Source: Planotetraspora kaengkrachanensis | Lineage (GTDB): Bacteria > Actinomycetota > Actinomycetes > Streptosporangiales > Streptosporangiaceae | Length of the DNA stretch: 64,000 nucleotides | Assembly (NCBI RefSeq): GCF_016862895.1 | Contig: NZ_BONV01000013.1 | Span: forward strand, 1 to 64,000 | Direction of reading: 5' to 3' | Notes under the pieces: generated by a model | Databases searched by the model: none | What the model saw: the letters and a program-made list of their open reading frames with translations, nothing else | What the model was told of the DNA's origin: nothing | Position numbers and translations under genes: made by a program | Part shown: piece after piece, positions 1-8,928 of the stretch | How the letters are laid out: each line of letters starts with the position of its first letter | Numbering within the stretch: position 1 is the stretch's first letter

Positions 1-443
1 TTGAGACCACCTTGATCCGAAAGGAGCGGACCCATCCGCCTTGGGAGGCTGTCCTCGGAGTTGCCCACATCGGCCGCAGTCGCCCTCCGTGACCGGCGGA
101 CACGCGTAGCGGGGCTCGCACACTCCCCTCAGGACGGCTCCGGGAAGCCCATGAAAAGAGGCGGGCGTTAAGGGACAACCGGATCGTTCGTTCAAGCATC
201 TAAGTAGCGCGACGGTGAGCACGCCGGCGACGCGAGACGGATCGGGGAGAGGGACGGTATGAGGGGCGAGGTGTCCACAGCAGCGGGTTCGCTCGGGAGG
301 GCCACGACCCGAAGCGAAGTCCCGGCGCCCGCGCAACCGGATGTCAAGTCGCCCGCAATCGCCTCGCGCTACGAAGAGGATGCGGGAGTCTTCACTCGGC
401 GGCAGCCAAGCCGCCTCTGCTCCCGCCGGTGGAGGTGGCCATC
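1..443. other. left edge, no supported gene
   Basis: I see no coding region that I can support in these bases. Short open frames exist on both strands, but none has a convincing ribosome-binding site or a recognisable product. The stretch ends in the ribosome-binding site (GGAGGTGG at 431-438) of the following gene. Confidence 0.5.
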
Positions 444-845
444 ATGACGCGGTCGGAGTTCGACGACATTCGCGCACACATCGCGGCCGAGGACCCCCGT
501 TCGGGGGGTCTGCTCGACATCGCCAGGGAACTGCTCGACGACCTCGAGCAGGCGCGCATGCGTGAGTCGCTTCTGCGCACCTACTACTTAGGGTTGCTGA
601 CCGCCGCCCGCGCGACCGTCGCCGCGGACATGGCCGGAGACGCGTCGCCGATGACGTTCCTGGAGCACGAGCTCGGCAAGCACGGGCAGCTGCCGTCCGG
701 CGAGCAGATCGAGCGCATCCTCTCGGATGCGCGGACCGCCCAGGCTCTCCTGGCGTGCATCGGTGAGCCGGCCGCACCCCGGCGCTCCGCTCCGGTTCGC
801 CTCGGTGGTCGCTGCGTGGGCGTCACGCGCAAGCTCCGGGGCTGA
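444..845 (+). CDS. hypothetical protein, 133 aa
   Basis: I do not recognise this protein. A frame opens at GTG 429, but the ATG at 444 is the better start because GGAGGTGG (431-438) sits 5 nt before it. The first ~110 residues are soluble and helix-prone, with acidic stretches (DPRSGGLLDIARELLDDLEQ) and no signal peptide or membrane segment. The last ~20 residues are basic and less protein-like, so the real stop may be influenced by a sequence difference. It stands alone, followed by the convergent solute-binding protein gene. Possibly a small conserved actinomycete protein; function unknown. Confidence 0.55.
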   Translation: MTRSEFDDIRAHIAAEDPRSGGLLDIARELLDDLEQARMRESLLRTYYLGLLTAARATVAADMAGDASPMTFLEHELGKHGQLPSGEQIERILSDARTAQALLACIGEPAAPRRSAPVRLGGRCVGVTRKLRG

Positions 846-914
846 GCGGCCGTACGGTCGACAAGGGGGCATGACGGGGCCGGACCGGCCCCGTCGGCAG
901 GGGGAGAGACCGGG

Positions 915-2510
915 TCATCCGCCAGGGATGAGGTCGTGCACGAACACCACGTTGGGATACGCCGGGTTGTCGGTGTACCCCTGGACGTTGCCGAGATACG
1001 CGCGCTGGTAGTTCGACACCCACGGCACCGCGACGACCGCGTTCTGGTCGATGAGCGTCCGCTGGAGTTCGAAGTACGCCTTCTCCGCGGCGGAACGATC
1101 CGTGGCCACCAGTGACGGCAGCTTGTCGATCTGGTTGTCCAGAGCCTTGCTCTTCAGGTAGGTGAGGTTGAACGACACCGGCTCGCCGCTGTGGAAGACG
1201 TTGAGGAACCACGAGTACGCGTCGGCGTAGTCGGGCCACCAGTACATGACGAAGATGTCCTGGCGCTTGGTGAGGTCCTTCGACTTGCCCTGGTCCCACT
1301 GCGGGTTCCACTGCATCGCCAAGGCGTTCACGTGGACGTTGAGCTGCGCTAGCGTCTGGGTGAGCTGCTCGACGAGCACCTGTTCGTCGTCGTCGCCCTG
1401 TGCGTAGGTCAGCGTCAGCTCGAGTTGCTTGCCGCCGGGGCCGTACCCCGCCTGCTGGAGCAGTGTGGTCGCGCCGGGGATGTCCTGCTTCGGGGCGATC
1501 TTGCTGGAGTGGCCGAGCAGACCCTCGGGCACCAGCCCGTTCGCCGTGGCTCCGGCCCCCTTGAGCGCGGTGATGAGGCCGTCGTAGTCGATCGCCTTCT
1601 GCACCGCCTGCCGAAGCCGTACGTCCTTGAGCGGGCCTGACGCGGAGTTGAAGAGCACGAGCATGTTCTGGAACGAGGGGACCTGCAGGGTGCGCACACC
1701 GGCGGTCGTCTCGGCCTTGCGGTACAGGGTCGGGTTGAGCCGCTGCACGAAGCTCACCTCACCGCGCAGCAACTGCTGCCACGCCGTGTTCAGGTTGGGC
1801 GTGACGACGAACTCGATGTTCTTGTAGTGCGCGCCGTCCCAGCCGCCCCAGTATCCGTCGAAGGCGCGCAGCGTGAGTTCGCTGCGCGCGCCCTTCTTCC
1901 AGGTCGCGACCGTGTACGGCCCGGAGCCCGCGTCCCTGCCCTGCTGGAACCACTTCGTGAGGTCCCCCGAGCCGGCGGCCGCGGTGTCGTAGATGTAGGC
2001 GGAGTAGTCCGCCGAGGCGATCAGGTCGAGCGGGGCCGGGTACTTGAGGGTGAACTCGACCGTGAGCGGGTCCTTGACCGTGATGTTCTGGACGCAGTCC
2101 CAGATGTAGGCCGCGCCACCCGCGAGCCGTTTGGTCCGCTCGATGGACGCCTTCACCGAGGTGGCGTCCAGCGGCTTGCCGCTGTGGAACTTCACGCCGT
2201 CGCGCAGCGTGAACGTCCAGGTCTTACCGTCCGACGACGACGTCCACTTGGTCGCGAGACGCGCTCCGGCTCGCTTGGTCACCGGGTTGTAGACCGTCAG
2301 CGAGTCGTAGACGTTCTGCAGCGCGATGACCTCGTTGGAGTACGAGGTCGCGGGGTCCCAGTCGGTGATGACGTCCAGGTTGGACACGTAAACGAATTTC
2401 GAGTCCTTGGGACTGGTGGTGGTTCCGGCGGTGGTCTCGGCCACCGTTCCCCCACCGCAGCCGGTCAGGGCCAGGAAGGCCACGAGACCCAGGATGAGCA
2501 GACGGCGCAT
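915..2510 (-). CDS. ABC transporter solute-binding lipoprotein, family 5 (orphan)
   Basis: This is a peptide/nickel-type (SBP_bac_5) extracellular binding protein of 531 residues. A lipoprotein signal ends in the lipobox LTGC, with Cys18 as the lipidated residue. I start at ATG 2510 rather than at an ATG eight codons upstream, because GGAAAGGA precedes 2510 with the same long spacing seen in its paralogue. The mature part shares long near-identical blocks with the binding protein at 13973-15589 (DWDPA-SYSNE, GKPLDA, DAGSGPYT, FDGYWGGW, RGEVSFVQRLN). It has no adjacent permease or ATPase, so it probably feeds the transporter encoded 10 kb away or an unseen one. Confidence 0.9.
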   Translation of the reverse strand: MRRLLILGLVAFLALTGCGGGTVAETTAGTTTSPKDSKFVYVSNLDVITDWDPATSYSNEVIALQNVYDSLTVYNPVTKRAGARLATKWTSSSDGKTWTFTLRDGVKFHSGKPLDATSVKASIERTKRLAGGAAYIWDCVQNITVKDPLTVEFTLKYPAPLDLIASADYSAYIYDTAAAGSGDLTKWFQQGRDAGSGPYTVATWKKGARSELTLRAFDGYWGGWDGAHYKNIEFVVTPNLNTAWQQLLRGEVSFVQRLNPTLYRKAETTAGVRTLQVPSFQNMLVLFNSASGPLKDVRLRQAVQKAIDYDGLITALKGAGATANGLVPEGLLGHSSKIAPKQDIPGATTLLQQAGYGPGGKQLELTLTYAQGDDDEQVLVEQLTQTLAQLNVHVNALAMQWNPQWDQGKSKDLTKRQDIFVMYWWPDYADAYSWFLNVFHSGEPVSFNLTYLKSKALDNQIDKLPSLVATDRSAAEKAYFELQRTLIDQNAVVAVPWVSNYQRAYLGNVQGYTDNPAYPNVVFVHDLIPGG

Positions 2511-2694
2511 GCGGCGTGAGGTCCTTTCCACCATGAGCTACCATGATCGAAACTACCGCATGATCACGATTACCAACGATATTTCCTGACATCTCATCGC
2601 AGAACTCTCATTTGAAACATAGCGCTGATAACCTCTCTCCCTGTCTCACAAGAGATCAGCGGAAAGCTCATCATCCCCATCGGGACGAGGTGCC

Positions 2695-4704
2695 ATGAGT
2701 CCCCGTAGGCGTGACCGGTCGATCAGGTTCAGGCTTATCGGCCTGCTCGTGGTGCCGCTCCTCTCTCTGGTGGCCCTGTGGGCCGTCACGGCCGGTGTCA
2801 CCATCGGCGACAGCCTCCGGCTGCGGACGTACAACACCCTGTGGTCCACGCTCCGCCAGCCCGCAGACAAGCTGATCGTCGAACTCCAGCGGGAGCGTCT
2901 CGACTCCGCGCGCTACCTCGGGTCGGCGAACCACGCGGGCCGCTCCGACATGGAGGCGCAGCGACTGCGCACCAACGCCGCCCGCGACTCGGTCCGGCGG
3001 CTCGCGCTCTCGGACTCCTCGCGCTCCGCGACGACGCCGACCATGCGCGCCCAGGTGGACGAGATGCTGGGCGGCCTCGGCCAGCTGGACGAGATCCGGG
3101 CGGAGATCGACGAGGGTCTGTCCGACCGCCTGCGTGCGATCGAGACCTACAACCTCGTCTCCGACTCGATCTACCGGATGCACTACAGCCTGGCGCTGAT
3201 CGACGACATCCCGATCTACCAGCAGTCCCGCGTGGTCATCTCGCTCGGGTACGCCAAGGAGCTGCTGACCCGCGAGCAGGCGATCGCCTCCGCGGCCTCG
3301 GCCTCCGGCACGATGACCGACGAGGAACGCAAGCTGTTCACCCAGCTCGTGGGCAACCGGCGCTTCCTCATCGACCAGGCCCTCCCCGAGCTGGACGAGG
3401 GCCTGCGGCAGATGAACGTCAACCTGATCACCACTCCGCTCTACCAGCGGCTCCGGCTGCAGGAAGAGAAGATCATCTCCGGTGGTGCGCTCACCGCCCG
3501 GACCGAACAGGTCTGGCAGACGACCTCCGACGACATCGCCGAGTCGTTCCAGCAGGCGCAGACGGACGCCGGTACCAAGCTGACCGAGCGTGCGGCGCCG
3601 ATCGCCGACTCGATCCTCACCCGGGCCGTCATCGTGGGTGGCGTCGGACTGGTCGCGGTGCTCGCGTCGATCCTCATCTCGATGCGACTCGGCTCCCGCA
3701 TCGCGCGTGAGCTGGCCACCCTGCGGCAGGCCGCGCTCGACCTCGCCAACGTACGGCTGCCGCGCGTGCTGGAGAAGCTCAAGAAGGGCGAGGACGTCGA
3801 CATCGCCACCGAGGCTCCGCCGATGCCGGCCATCGGCGAGACCGCGGAGATCCAGGACGTCGGCCACGCCTTCTCGACCGTGCAGCAGACCGCCGTCGAG
3901 GCAGCGGTCGGGCAGGCGAAACTCCAGCGGGGCGTCGGGCAGGTCTTCCTCAACCTGGCCAGGCGCAGCCAGACGCTGCTGCACCGGCAGCGCACCCAGC
4001 TCGACGGCATGCAGCGCCGCACGACCGAGCCGGAGACCCTCGAGGACCTGTTCCGCCTCGACCACCTGACGACTCGCATGCGCCGTCACGCCGAAGGCCT
4101 GATCATCCTGTCGGGCTCGGTGCCGGGCCGCGCCTGGCGCAAGCCGGTCCCCCTGTACGACGTCGTACGCGGCGCGGCCGCCGAGGTCGAGGACTACGCG
4201 CGGGTGACCGTGTTCCCGATGGAGGAGCACCGGCTCGACGGCACGGCGGTCGCCGACACCATCCACCTCGTCGCCGAACTGATCGAGAACGCGACGATCT
4301 TCTCGCCGCCGCACACCTCGGTCTCGGTCCGCGGAGAGCTCGTGGGCAACGGCTTCGTGGTGGAGATCGAGGACCGCGGCCTGGGCATGACCCCCGAGCG
4401 GCTGGCCGAGCTCAACGAGCGCCTGGCCAGCCCGCCGGAGTTCGATCTCGCCGACACCGACAGGATGGGCCTGTTCGTGGTCTCCAGGCTCGCCGCCCGT
4501 CGCGAGATCTCGGTGACGCTCCGGCCCTCACCGTACGGAGGGACGACCGCGATCGTGCTCATCCCGACCGCGCTGATCGACTCTCCGAAGGATCCCGATC
4601 TGGCGCGCCTGGCGACCGACGAGGTCACGCCGGAGGACATCATTCTTGCCTCGCTGAGCCGGGGAACCCAAGACAGCCAGGAGCCCGGCGAGGAGAGGTC
4701 ATGA
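2695..4704 (+). CDS. nitrate/nitrite-sensing-domain sensor kinase, CvnA-like
   Basis: Membrane sensor of 669 residues resembling the CvnA kinase of actinobacterial conservons. A transmembrane segment (about 16-36) is followed by a large extracytoplasmic helical region matching NIT domains (to about 300), a second membrane segment (about 309-332), a HAMP-like linker, and a C-terminal HATPase_c domain. The N box is visible as ELIENATIFSPP (about 527-538) and the G1 box as EDRGLGM (about 558-564). The linker contains the typical LDHLTTRMRRHAEGLIILSG block instead of a classical phospho-acceptor H box. It overlaps the DUF742 gene by 4 nt (ATGA), so the two are co-translated. Stimulus unknown. Confidence 0.85.
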   Translation: MSPRRRDRSIRFRLIGLLVVPLLSLVALWAVTAGVTIGDSLRLRTYNTLWSTLRQPADKLIVELQRERLDSARYLGSANHAGRSDMEAQRLRTNAARDSVRRLALSDSSRSATTPTMRAQVDEMLGGLGQLDEIRAEIDEGLSDRLRAIETYNLVSDSIYRMHYSLALIDDIPIYQQSRVVISLGYAKELLTREQAIASAASASGTMTDEERKLFTQLVGNRRFLIDQALPELDEGLRQMNVNLITTPLYQRLRLQEEKIISGGALTARTEQVWQTTSDDIAESFQQAQTDAGTKLTERAAPIADSILTRAVIVGGVGLVAVLASILISMRLGSRIARELATLRQAALDLANVRLPRVLEKLKKGEDVDIATEAPPMPAIGETAEIQDVGHAFSTVQQTAVEAAVGQAKLQRGVGQVFLNLARRSQTLLHRQRTQLDGMQRRTTEPETLEDLFRLDHLTTRMRRHAEGLIILSGSVPGRAWRKPVPLYDVVRGAAAEVEDYARVTVFPMEEHRLDGTAVADTIHLVAELIENATIFSPPHTSVSVRGELVGNGFVVEIEDRGLGMTPERLAELNERLASPPEFDLADTDRMGLFVVSRLAARREISVTLRPSPYGGTTAIVLIPTALIDSPKDPDLARLATDEVTPEDIILASLSRGTQDSQEPGEERS

Positions 4705-5075
4705 CCGAGCGCACCCACCACGACCAGTGGCTGGACGAGGAGGCGGGGCCGCTCGTTCCGGCGTACGCGCTGACGCGCGGGCGGGTTCTGCCCGCGAACA
4801 AGGCGATCGACCTGGTGGCCATCGTGACCGCCACGGGCGGGCCGACCCCGGTCAGCCTCGACCCGGAACAGTGGATGATCCTCAGCCTGTGCGCGCGGGC
4901 GACCCCCCTCGCGGACATCGCCGCGGCGATCGACCTTCCGCTGGGCGTCGTGCGCGTGCTGGTCGGCGACCTGCACGAGCAGGGGCTGGTCCAGGTGCGC
5001 CCGCCCGCGAGCGTGTCCCAGCTGCCGAGCGCGAGCATCCTGACCGAGGTGATCCACGGGCTTCGCGCCCTGTGA
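4701..5075 (+). CDS. DUF742 family protein, CvnC-like
   Basis: A 124-residue soluble protein of the DUF742 family, which in conservons lies between the roadblock protein (CvnB) and the small GTPase (CvnD). Typical features are the N-terminal LVPAYALTRGR segment and a winged-helix-like C-terminal half (DIAAAIDLPLGVVRVLVGDL) that suggests nucleic-acid or protein binding. It overlaps the kinase gene by 4 nt. Neither a roadblock gene nor a GTPase gene follows: the next element is a strong terminator. It therefore belongs to an incomplete conservon, and its partners must be encoded elsewhere if they exist. Confidence 0.85.
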   Translation: MTERTHHDQWLDEEAGPLVPAYALTRGRVLPANKAIDLVAIVTATGGPTPVSLDPEQWMILSLCARATPLADIAAAIDLPLGVVRVLVGDLHEQGLVQVRPPASVSQLPSASILTEVIHGLRAL

Positions 5076-5120
5076 CGCGTGCGGCCGCGCGGCCCGCTGG
5101 GTCCACGGCCTCCGACAAAT

Positions 5121-5157
5121 GGAAGGGCCGGCGCCGTTTGAGGGCGCCGGCCCTTCC
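5121..5157. terminator. bidirectional intrinsic terminator
   Basis: A perfect 15-bp inverted repeat (5121-5135 with 5143-5157) closes a 7-nt loop. It lies between the convergent ends of the DUF742 gene and hyuB and probably stops transcription from both sides. Confidence 0.85.
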
Positions 5158-5166
5158 GTCGCTGAA

Positions 5167-6885
5167 CTACAACGCGTGGGGGTAGTGCCGCCTCGCGTGT
5201 TCGGCGGTGATGTAGCCCTCCCGCAGATCGGCCCGGACGGCCTCGGGATCCCGCCCGGACGGCGGGCCGTACCCGCCGCCCGACCCGGTGCGCAGGTGCA
5301 CGACCGCGTCCTTGGGCAGGAAGATCCGGGTCTTCAGGGAGAAGTCCTCCGCGCGCCCGTCGGGGTATTCGACGGTGAGCCGGTTGGGCCGTCCCGCGAG
5401 GCCGCCGGACAGACCCCACGGCTCCAGGGCCGTCCTGGCCAGACCGGCGGTCAGGTACTGGTCCTCGAGCACGCGGAAGGACAGGTCGAGCCCGAGCCCG
5501 CCCCGGTGGGTCCCGGGGCCGCCCGAGTCCTCCGCCAGGGCGAGGCGCTCGATCCGCCAGGGATTGCGGGCCTCCCAGATCTCGGCGGGGGTCAGGCGGG
5601 TGGCCGACTCGGAGATGTACATCAGCGCGCTGGCACCGTCCGCGGTCGGTGAGGCGCCCTGCCCGACCGGGTGCGGCGCCCCGTCGGCCCAGGGTTCGCC
5701 GGTCGCCTCCCTGTTCCCCCACCACACCAGGGCGTTGATGTCGCCGCCGCTCGCCGCCGGCACCGATCCGGGCACGGCGTCGGCAAGCGCGCGGATGATG
5801 AGCTCGATGGCGTGGTCGGACGGGATCCCGTACATGAAGCAGGGAGCCGGCCGTACGGGATGGAAGAGCGAGCCGCGCCTCGTGATCAGCTCGAGCGGCC
5901 GGAAGTGCCCCTCGTTGGGCTGCTCGTTGGAACCGCCGAGGAAGGCCACGGCGATCCGGACGGCCGCCACCGTCGAGGGGAGCGGGCAGTTGACCGGGCC
6001 CCCCACCTGGTCGGGGCAGTCGGTGAGGTCCACGGTCACCGACGAGCCGCTGATCGAGACCTGGACGCCGAAGCGGATCGGCAGGCCGTTCACCCCGTCG
6101 GAGTCGATCGTGCTCTCCGCCGTGTAGACGCCGTCGGGCAGCCGCTCGAACCAGCCGCGCACCAGCGTCTCGCCGTGCGCGTACATGCGGGCGACGCACC
6201 GGCGGAAGGTGTCCAGGCCGTAGCGGCGCACCAGCGCGACGAGCGCCTCGGCTCCCGTCCTGGCTCCGGCGACCATGGCGTTGATGTCGCCGATGACCAT
6301 CTCCGGCATCCGGCTGTTGGCCAGGATCATCCGGTAGACGTCGCTGACCAGGCGCCCGGCGTCGTAGAGCTTGACGCCGGGGAAGATGGTCCCCTCCTGG
6401 TGCACGTCGACCGTGTCGGTGCAGTAGGGGTCCTTGCCGCCGATGTCCAGCCAGTGCGCCTTGATCACCGCGTAGCCGACGAGGACGTCGCCCTCGCCCG
6501 TGAAGACCGGCACGACCATCGCGGCGTCCTGTGGGTGCGAGCCGGTCCCGTAGGGGTCGTTGTACAGGATCACGTCGCCCGGGCACAGGGCTCCCGCCCC
6601 GCCGACGGCCTCGACCGCCTCCTGCACGCAGAAGCCCAGCGTGCCCATGAACGCGGGCAGAGTCGGCGCCTGGGCGAGCATGCACAGGTCGGCGTCGTAG
6701 AACGCGACGGCGAAGTCCAGCGCCTCGTAGATGATCGGCGAGAACGCCGTGCGGATCAGCGACTGCTTCATCTGATCGGCGGCGGCGTTGAGCCCCTGGC
6801 GGATGATCTCCGTCGTCACCGGGTCGGCTCCGTCGCCGAGCCCGGGGTTCGCCTCGGTGTAGCGGGTGCGGACGATGCTCGTCAT
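5167..6885 (-). CDS. hyuB: hydantoinase B / oxoprolinase family subunit
   Basis: A 572-residue protein of the Hydantoinase_B family, partner of the HyuA subunit encoded just upstream (4-nt ATGA overlap). Family members hydrolyse cyclic amides such as N-methylhydantoin, 5-oxoproline or caprolactam in an ATP-dependent complex with HyuA. Typical blocks are visible: DPVTTEIIRQGLNAAADQM near the N terminus, ILYNDPYGTGSHPQD, YAVIKAHWLDIGG, and a Gly-rich C-terminal segment (GSGGGYGPPSGRDPEAV). Length is normal for the family. It is the last gene of the ten-gene operon and ends at the 5121-5157 terminator. The exact substrate cannot be told from sequence. Confidence 0.9.
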   Translation of the reverse strand: MTSIVRTRYTEANPGLGDGADPVTTEIIRQGLNAAADQMKQSLIRTAFSPIIYEALDFAVAFYDADLCMLAQAPTLPAFMGTLGFCVQEAVEAVGGAGALCPGDVILYNDPYGTGSHPQDAAMVVPVFTGEGDVLVGYAVIKAHWLDIGGKDPYCTDTVDVHQEGTIFPGVKLYDAGRLVSDVYRMILANSRMPEMVIGDINAMVAGARTGAEALVALVRRYGLDTFRRCVARMYAHGETLVRGWFERLPDGVYTAESTIDSDGVNGLPIRFGVQVSISGSSVTVDLTDCPDQVGGPVNCPLPSTVAAVRIAVAFLGGSNEQPNEGHFRPLELITRRGSLFHPVRPAPCFMYGIPSDHAIELIIRALADAVPGSVPAASGGDINALVWWGNREATGEPWADGAPHPVGQGASPTADGASALMYISESATRLTPAEIWEARNPWRIERLALAEDSGGPGTHRGGLGLDLSFRVLEDQYLTAGLARTALEPWGLSGGLAGRPNRLTVEYPDGRAEDFSLKTRIFLPKDAVVHLRTGSGGGYGPPSGRDPEAVRADLREGYITAEHARRHYPHAL

Positions 6886-8885
6886 CGGTCGCCGTCCTTC
6901 CGTGTGATCAGCAGACAGCCGCTGGGATGGGCCTCCGCGGTGAAGCCCGCGTCCACGTACGTCGTCGCGGTCGGCTCCACGACCAGGAGGGGCCCCTCCG
7001 CCGGCCCGGAGAATCCCTGTCTCGGCACGACCTGGGCGTCAGCCCAGGCGCGGCGGGCGAACGACCACAGCCGGATCGTCGCACCGGCCGCCGCGCCCGA
7101 CGGCGGCGCGGGCACCAGCGGGCGCTCCCCGTCGAGCACGATCCTCGTGGTCGCCCTGACGGTGACCACCTCGAGCGGGTCGGGCAACTGGTGCCCGAAC
7201 GTGCGGTGGTAGGCCGCGGAGAACCGGTCCGCGACGGCCGCGACGTCGTCCTCACCCAGGCGCAGGGGGATCGTCAGCGTGTGCTCCTGACCGCGGTGGC
7301 GCAGGTCCAGGTCGACCTCCCGTACGGCCCCAGCCGTCGAGAGCCGTCCGAACAGCGCGCCGGCCATCGCCTCGATCGCCGGGAGCGCCTCCTCGTCGAG
7401 GGGCCGGACCATCGTCCGGGCCGCCGACCGCACGATGTCGGCCTGGACGAGCCCGACGGCGGAGAAGTTGCCCGCGTTCGGCGGGATGACGACCGTGTCG
7501 ACGTCGAGTTCGTTCGCGAGGAGGCAGCCGAACAGCGGGCCCGCGCCGCCGAAGGCGACGATGGCCGCGCCGCGCGGGTCGACGCCCCGTTCGACCGTCA
7601 CGCCGCGCACCGCCTGGGCCATGTTGGCCGTGGCGATCCTGATGACGCCTTCGGCCACGACGTCGGCGCCGGCGATCCCGGTCGGCTCCGCCAGCGGCGC
7701 CAGCACCTCTGCGGCCTTCTCCGGGGACAGGGATATCCCACCGGAGATGTGGCCCGCGGGGATCATGCCGAGGTGCAGGGCGGCGTCGGTGACCGTCGGC
7801 TCCGTGCCGCCGCGCAGGTACGACGCGGGCCCGGGCACCGCACCCGCGCTGCGCGGGCCGACGCGGAGCAGGCCGCCCGCGTCGGCGACCGCGACGGAAC
7901 CGCCGCCCGCGCCCACCGACCGGACGTCGACCCAGGGGCTCTGCAGCGGGAGCCCCATGACCTCGCCCTGGAACAGCAGGGGAAGTCTGCCGTCCTCGAT
8001 CAGGGCCGTGTCGAAGCTGGTGCCGCCGACGTCGGCGGCGACGGCCGTGCGGAGACCGAGGGTCTGCGACAGCCGCGCCGTGGCGACGGCCCCGGCGACC
8101 GGTCCGGAAAGGATGGTCTCGAACGGCCGTGCCGCCGCCTCCGCGAGGGTGAGCGCGCCGCCGCCCGACCTGGTCACGAGCAGTTCGCCGGCGAATCCGC
8201 GCCCGCGCAGCTCACGCTCGAGATTGTGCAGGTAGGGGCCCATCCGATGGCGGACGAAGGCGTCCACGACCGTGGTGCAGGTCCGCTCGTACTCCCGGTA
8301 CTCCCCCGACACGTCGTGCGACAGCGAGATGGGCCCGTCGAACCCGGCCTCGCGGAGCAGTTCGGCCGCCAGCACTTCGTGACCCGGGTTCGCGTAGGAG
8401 TTCATCAGGACGATCGCCACAGCGTCGACTCCCTCGGCCGCGAACAGCCGGGCCGCCTCCCGTACGCTTTCGGGGTCGAGCGCCCGGACCACCGTGCCGT
8501 CCGCGGCGACCCGCTCGGCGGCCTCGGCCCGCAGGCGTCGCGGGACGAGGGGCGGCGGCGGTGTCCAGAACAGGTCGTAGGGGTCGTCGCGGTCGCCGCG
8601 CCGGATCTCCAGCACGTCGCGGAACCCGGCCGTGGTGATCAGTCCGACGGTCGCGCCGCGGCGTTCGAGCAGCGCGTTCAGGCCGACGGTCGTTCCGTGG
8701 ACGAAGTGGCCGCTGCGGGCCAGGAGTTCGGGAGGCACCGCCGCGTCCACCGCGGCCAGCACGCCGAGCTCGGGCGCCGCCGGGGTGGTGGGCTGCTTGG
8801 CCACCCTGATCTCGCCTGTCGCCGCGTCGTGAAGCACGAGGTCCGTGAAGGTTCCGCCGACGTCCACTCCGATGACCGTTGCCAT
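6882..8885 (-). CDS. hyuA: hydantoinase A / oxoprolinase family ATPase subunit
   Basis: A 667-residue ATP-binding subunit of the HyuA family (hydantoinase, oxoprolinase, acetone carboxylase beta). It uses the ASKHA fold: GVDVGGTFTD near residue 5 is the first phosphate loop and DVGGTSFDTALI the second, and the C-terminal third is the usual Hydantoinase_A C domain. A TTG opens the frame three codons upstream, but the ATG at 8885 begins directly before the conserved IGVDVGG and is preferred. It overlaps hyuB by 4 nt and follows the PucR gene by about 43 nt. With HyuB it would open the ring of the imported substrate. Confidence 0.92.
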   Translation of the reverse strand: MATVIGVDVGGTFTDLVLHDAATGEIRVAKQPTTPAAPELGVLAAVDAAVPPELLARSGHFVHGTTVGLNALLERRGATVGLITTAGFRDVLEIRRGDRDDPYDLFWTPPPPLVPRRLRAEAAERVAADGTVVRALDPESVREAARLFAAEGVDAVAIVLMNSYANPGHEVLAAELLREAGFDGPISLSHDVSGEYREYERTCTTVVDAFVRHRMGPYLHNLERELRGRGFAGELLVTRSGGGALTLAEAAARPFETILSGPVAGAVATARLSQTLGLRTAVAADVGGTSFDTALIEDGRLPLLFQGEVMGLPLQSPWVDVRSVGAGGGSVAVADAGGLLRVGPRSAGAVPGPASYLRGGTEPTVTDAALHLGMIPAGHISGGISLSPEKAAEVLAPLAEPTGIAGADVVAEGVIRIATANMAQAVRGVTVERGVDPRGAAIVAFGGAGPLFGCLLANELDVDTVVIPPNAGNFSAVGLVQADIVRSAARTMVRPLDEEALPAIEAMAGALFGRLSTAGAVREVDLDLRHRGQEHTLTIPLRLGEDDVAAVADRFSAAYHRTFGHQLPDPLEVVTVRATTRIVLDGERPLVPAPPSGAAAGATIRLWSFARRAWADAQVVPRQGFSGPAEGPLLVVEPTATTYVDAGFTAEAHPSGCLLITRKDGDR

Positions 8886-8928
8886 GACTGGCAACGTAGG
8901 ACCACCGTGAGATTGCGTCGATGTGGCC

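Noticed and set aside
259-447. Small plus-strand gene at the left edge
   Set aside because: No family similarity, and it overlaps the well-supported ribosome-binding site and start of the gene at 444.
2671-4314. Long minus-strand frame opposite the sensor kinase
   Set aside because: Shadow of the kinase gene; the translated product has no recognisable domain.
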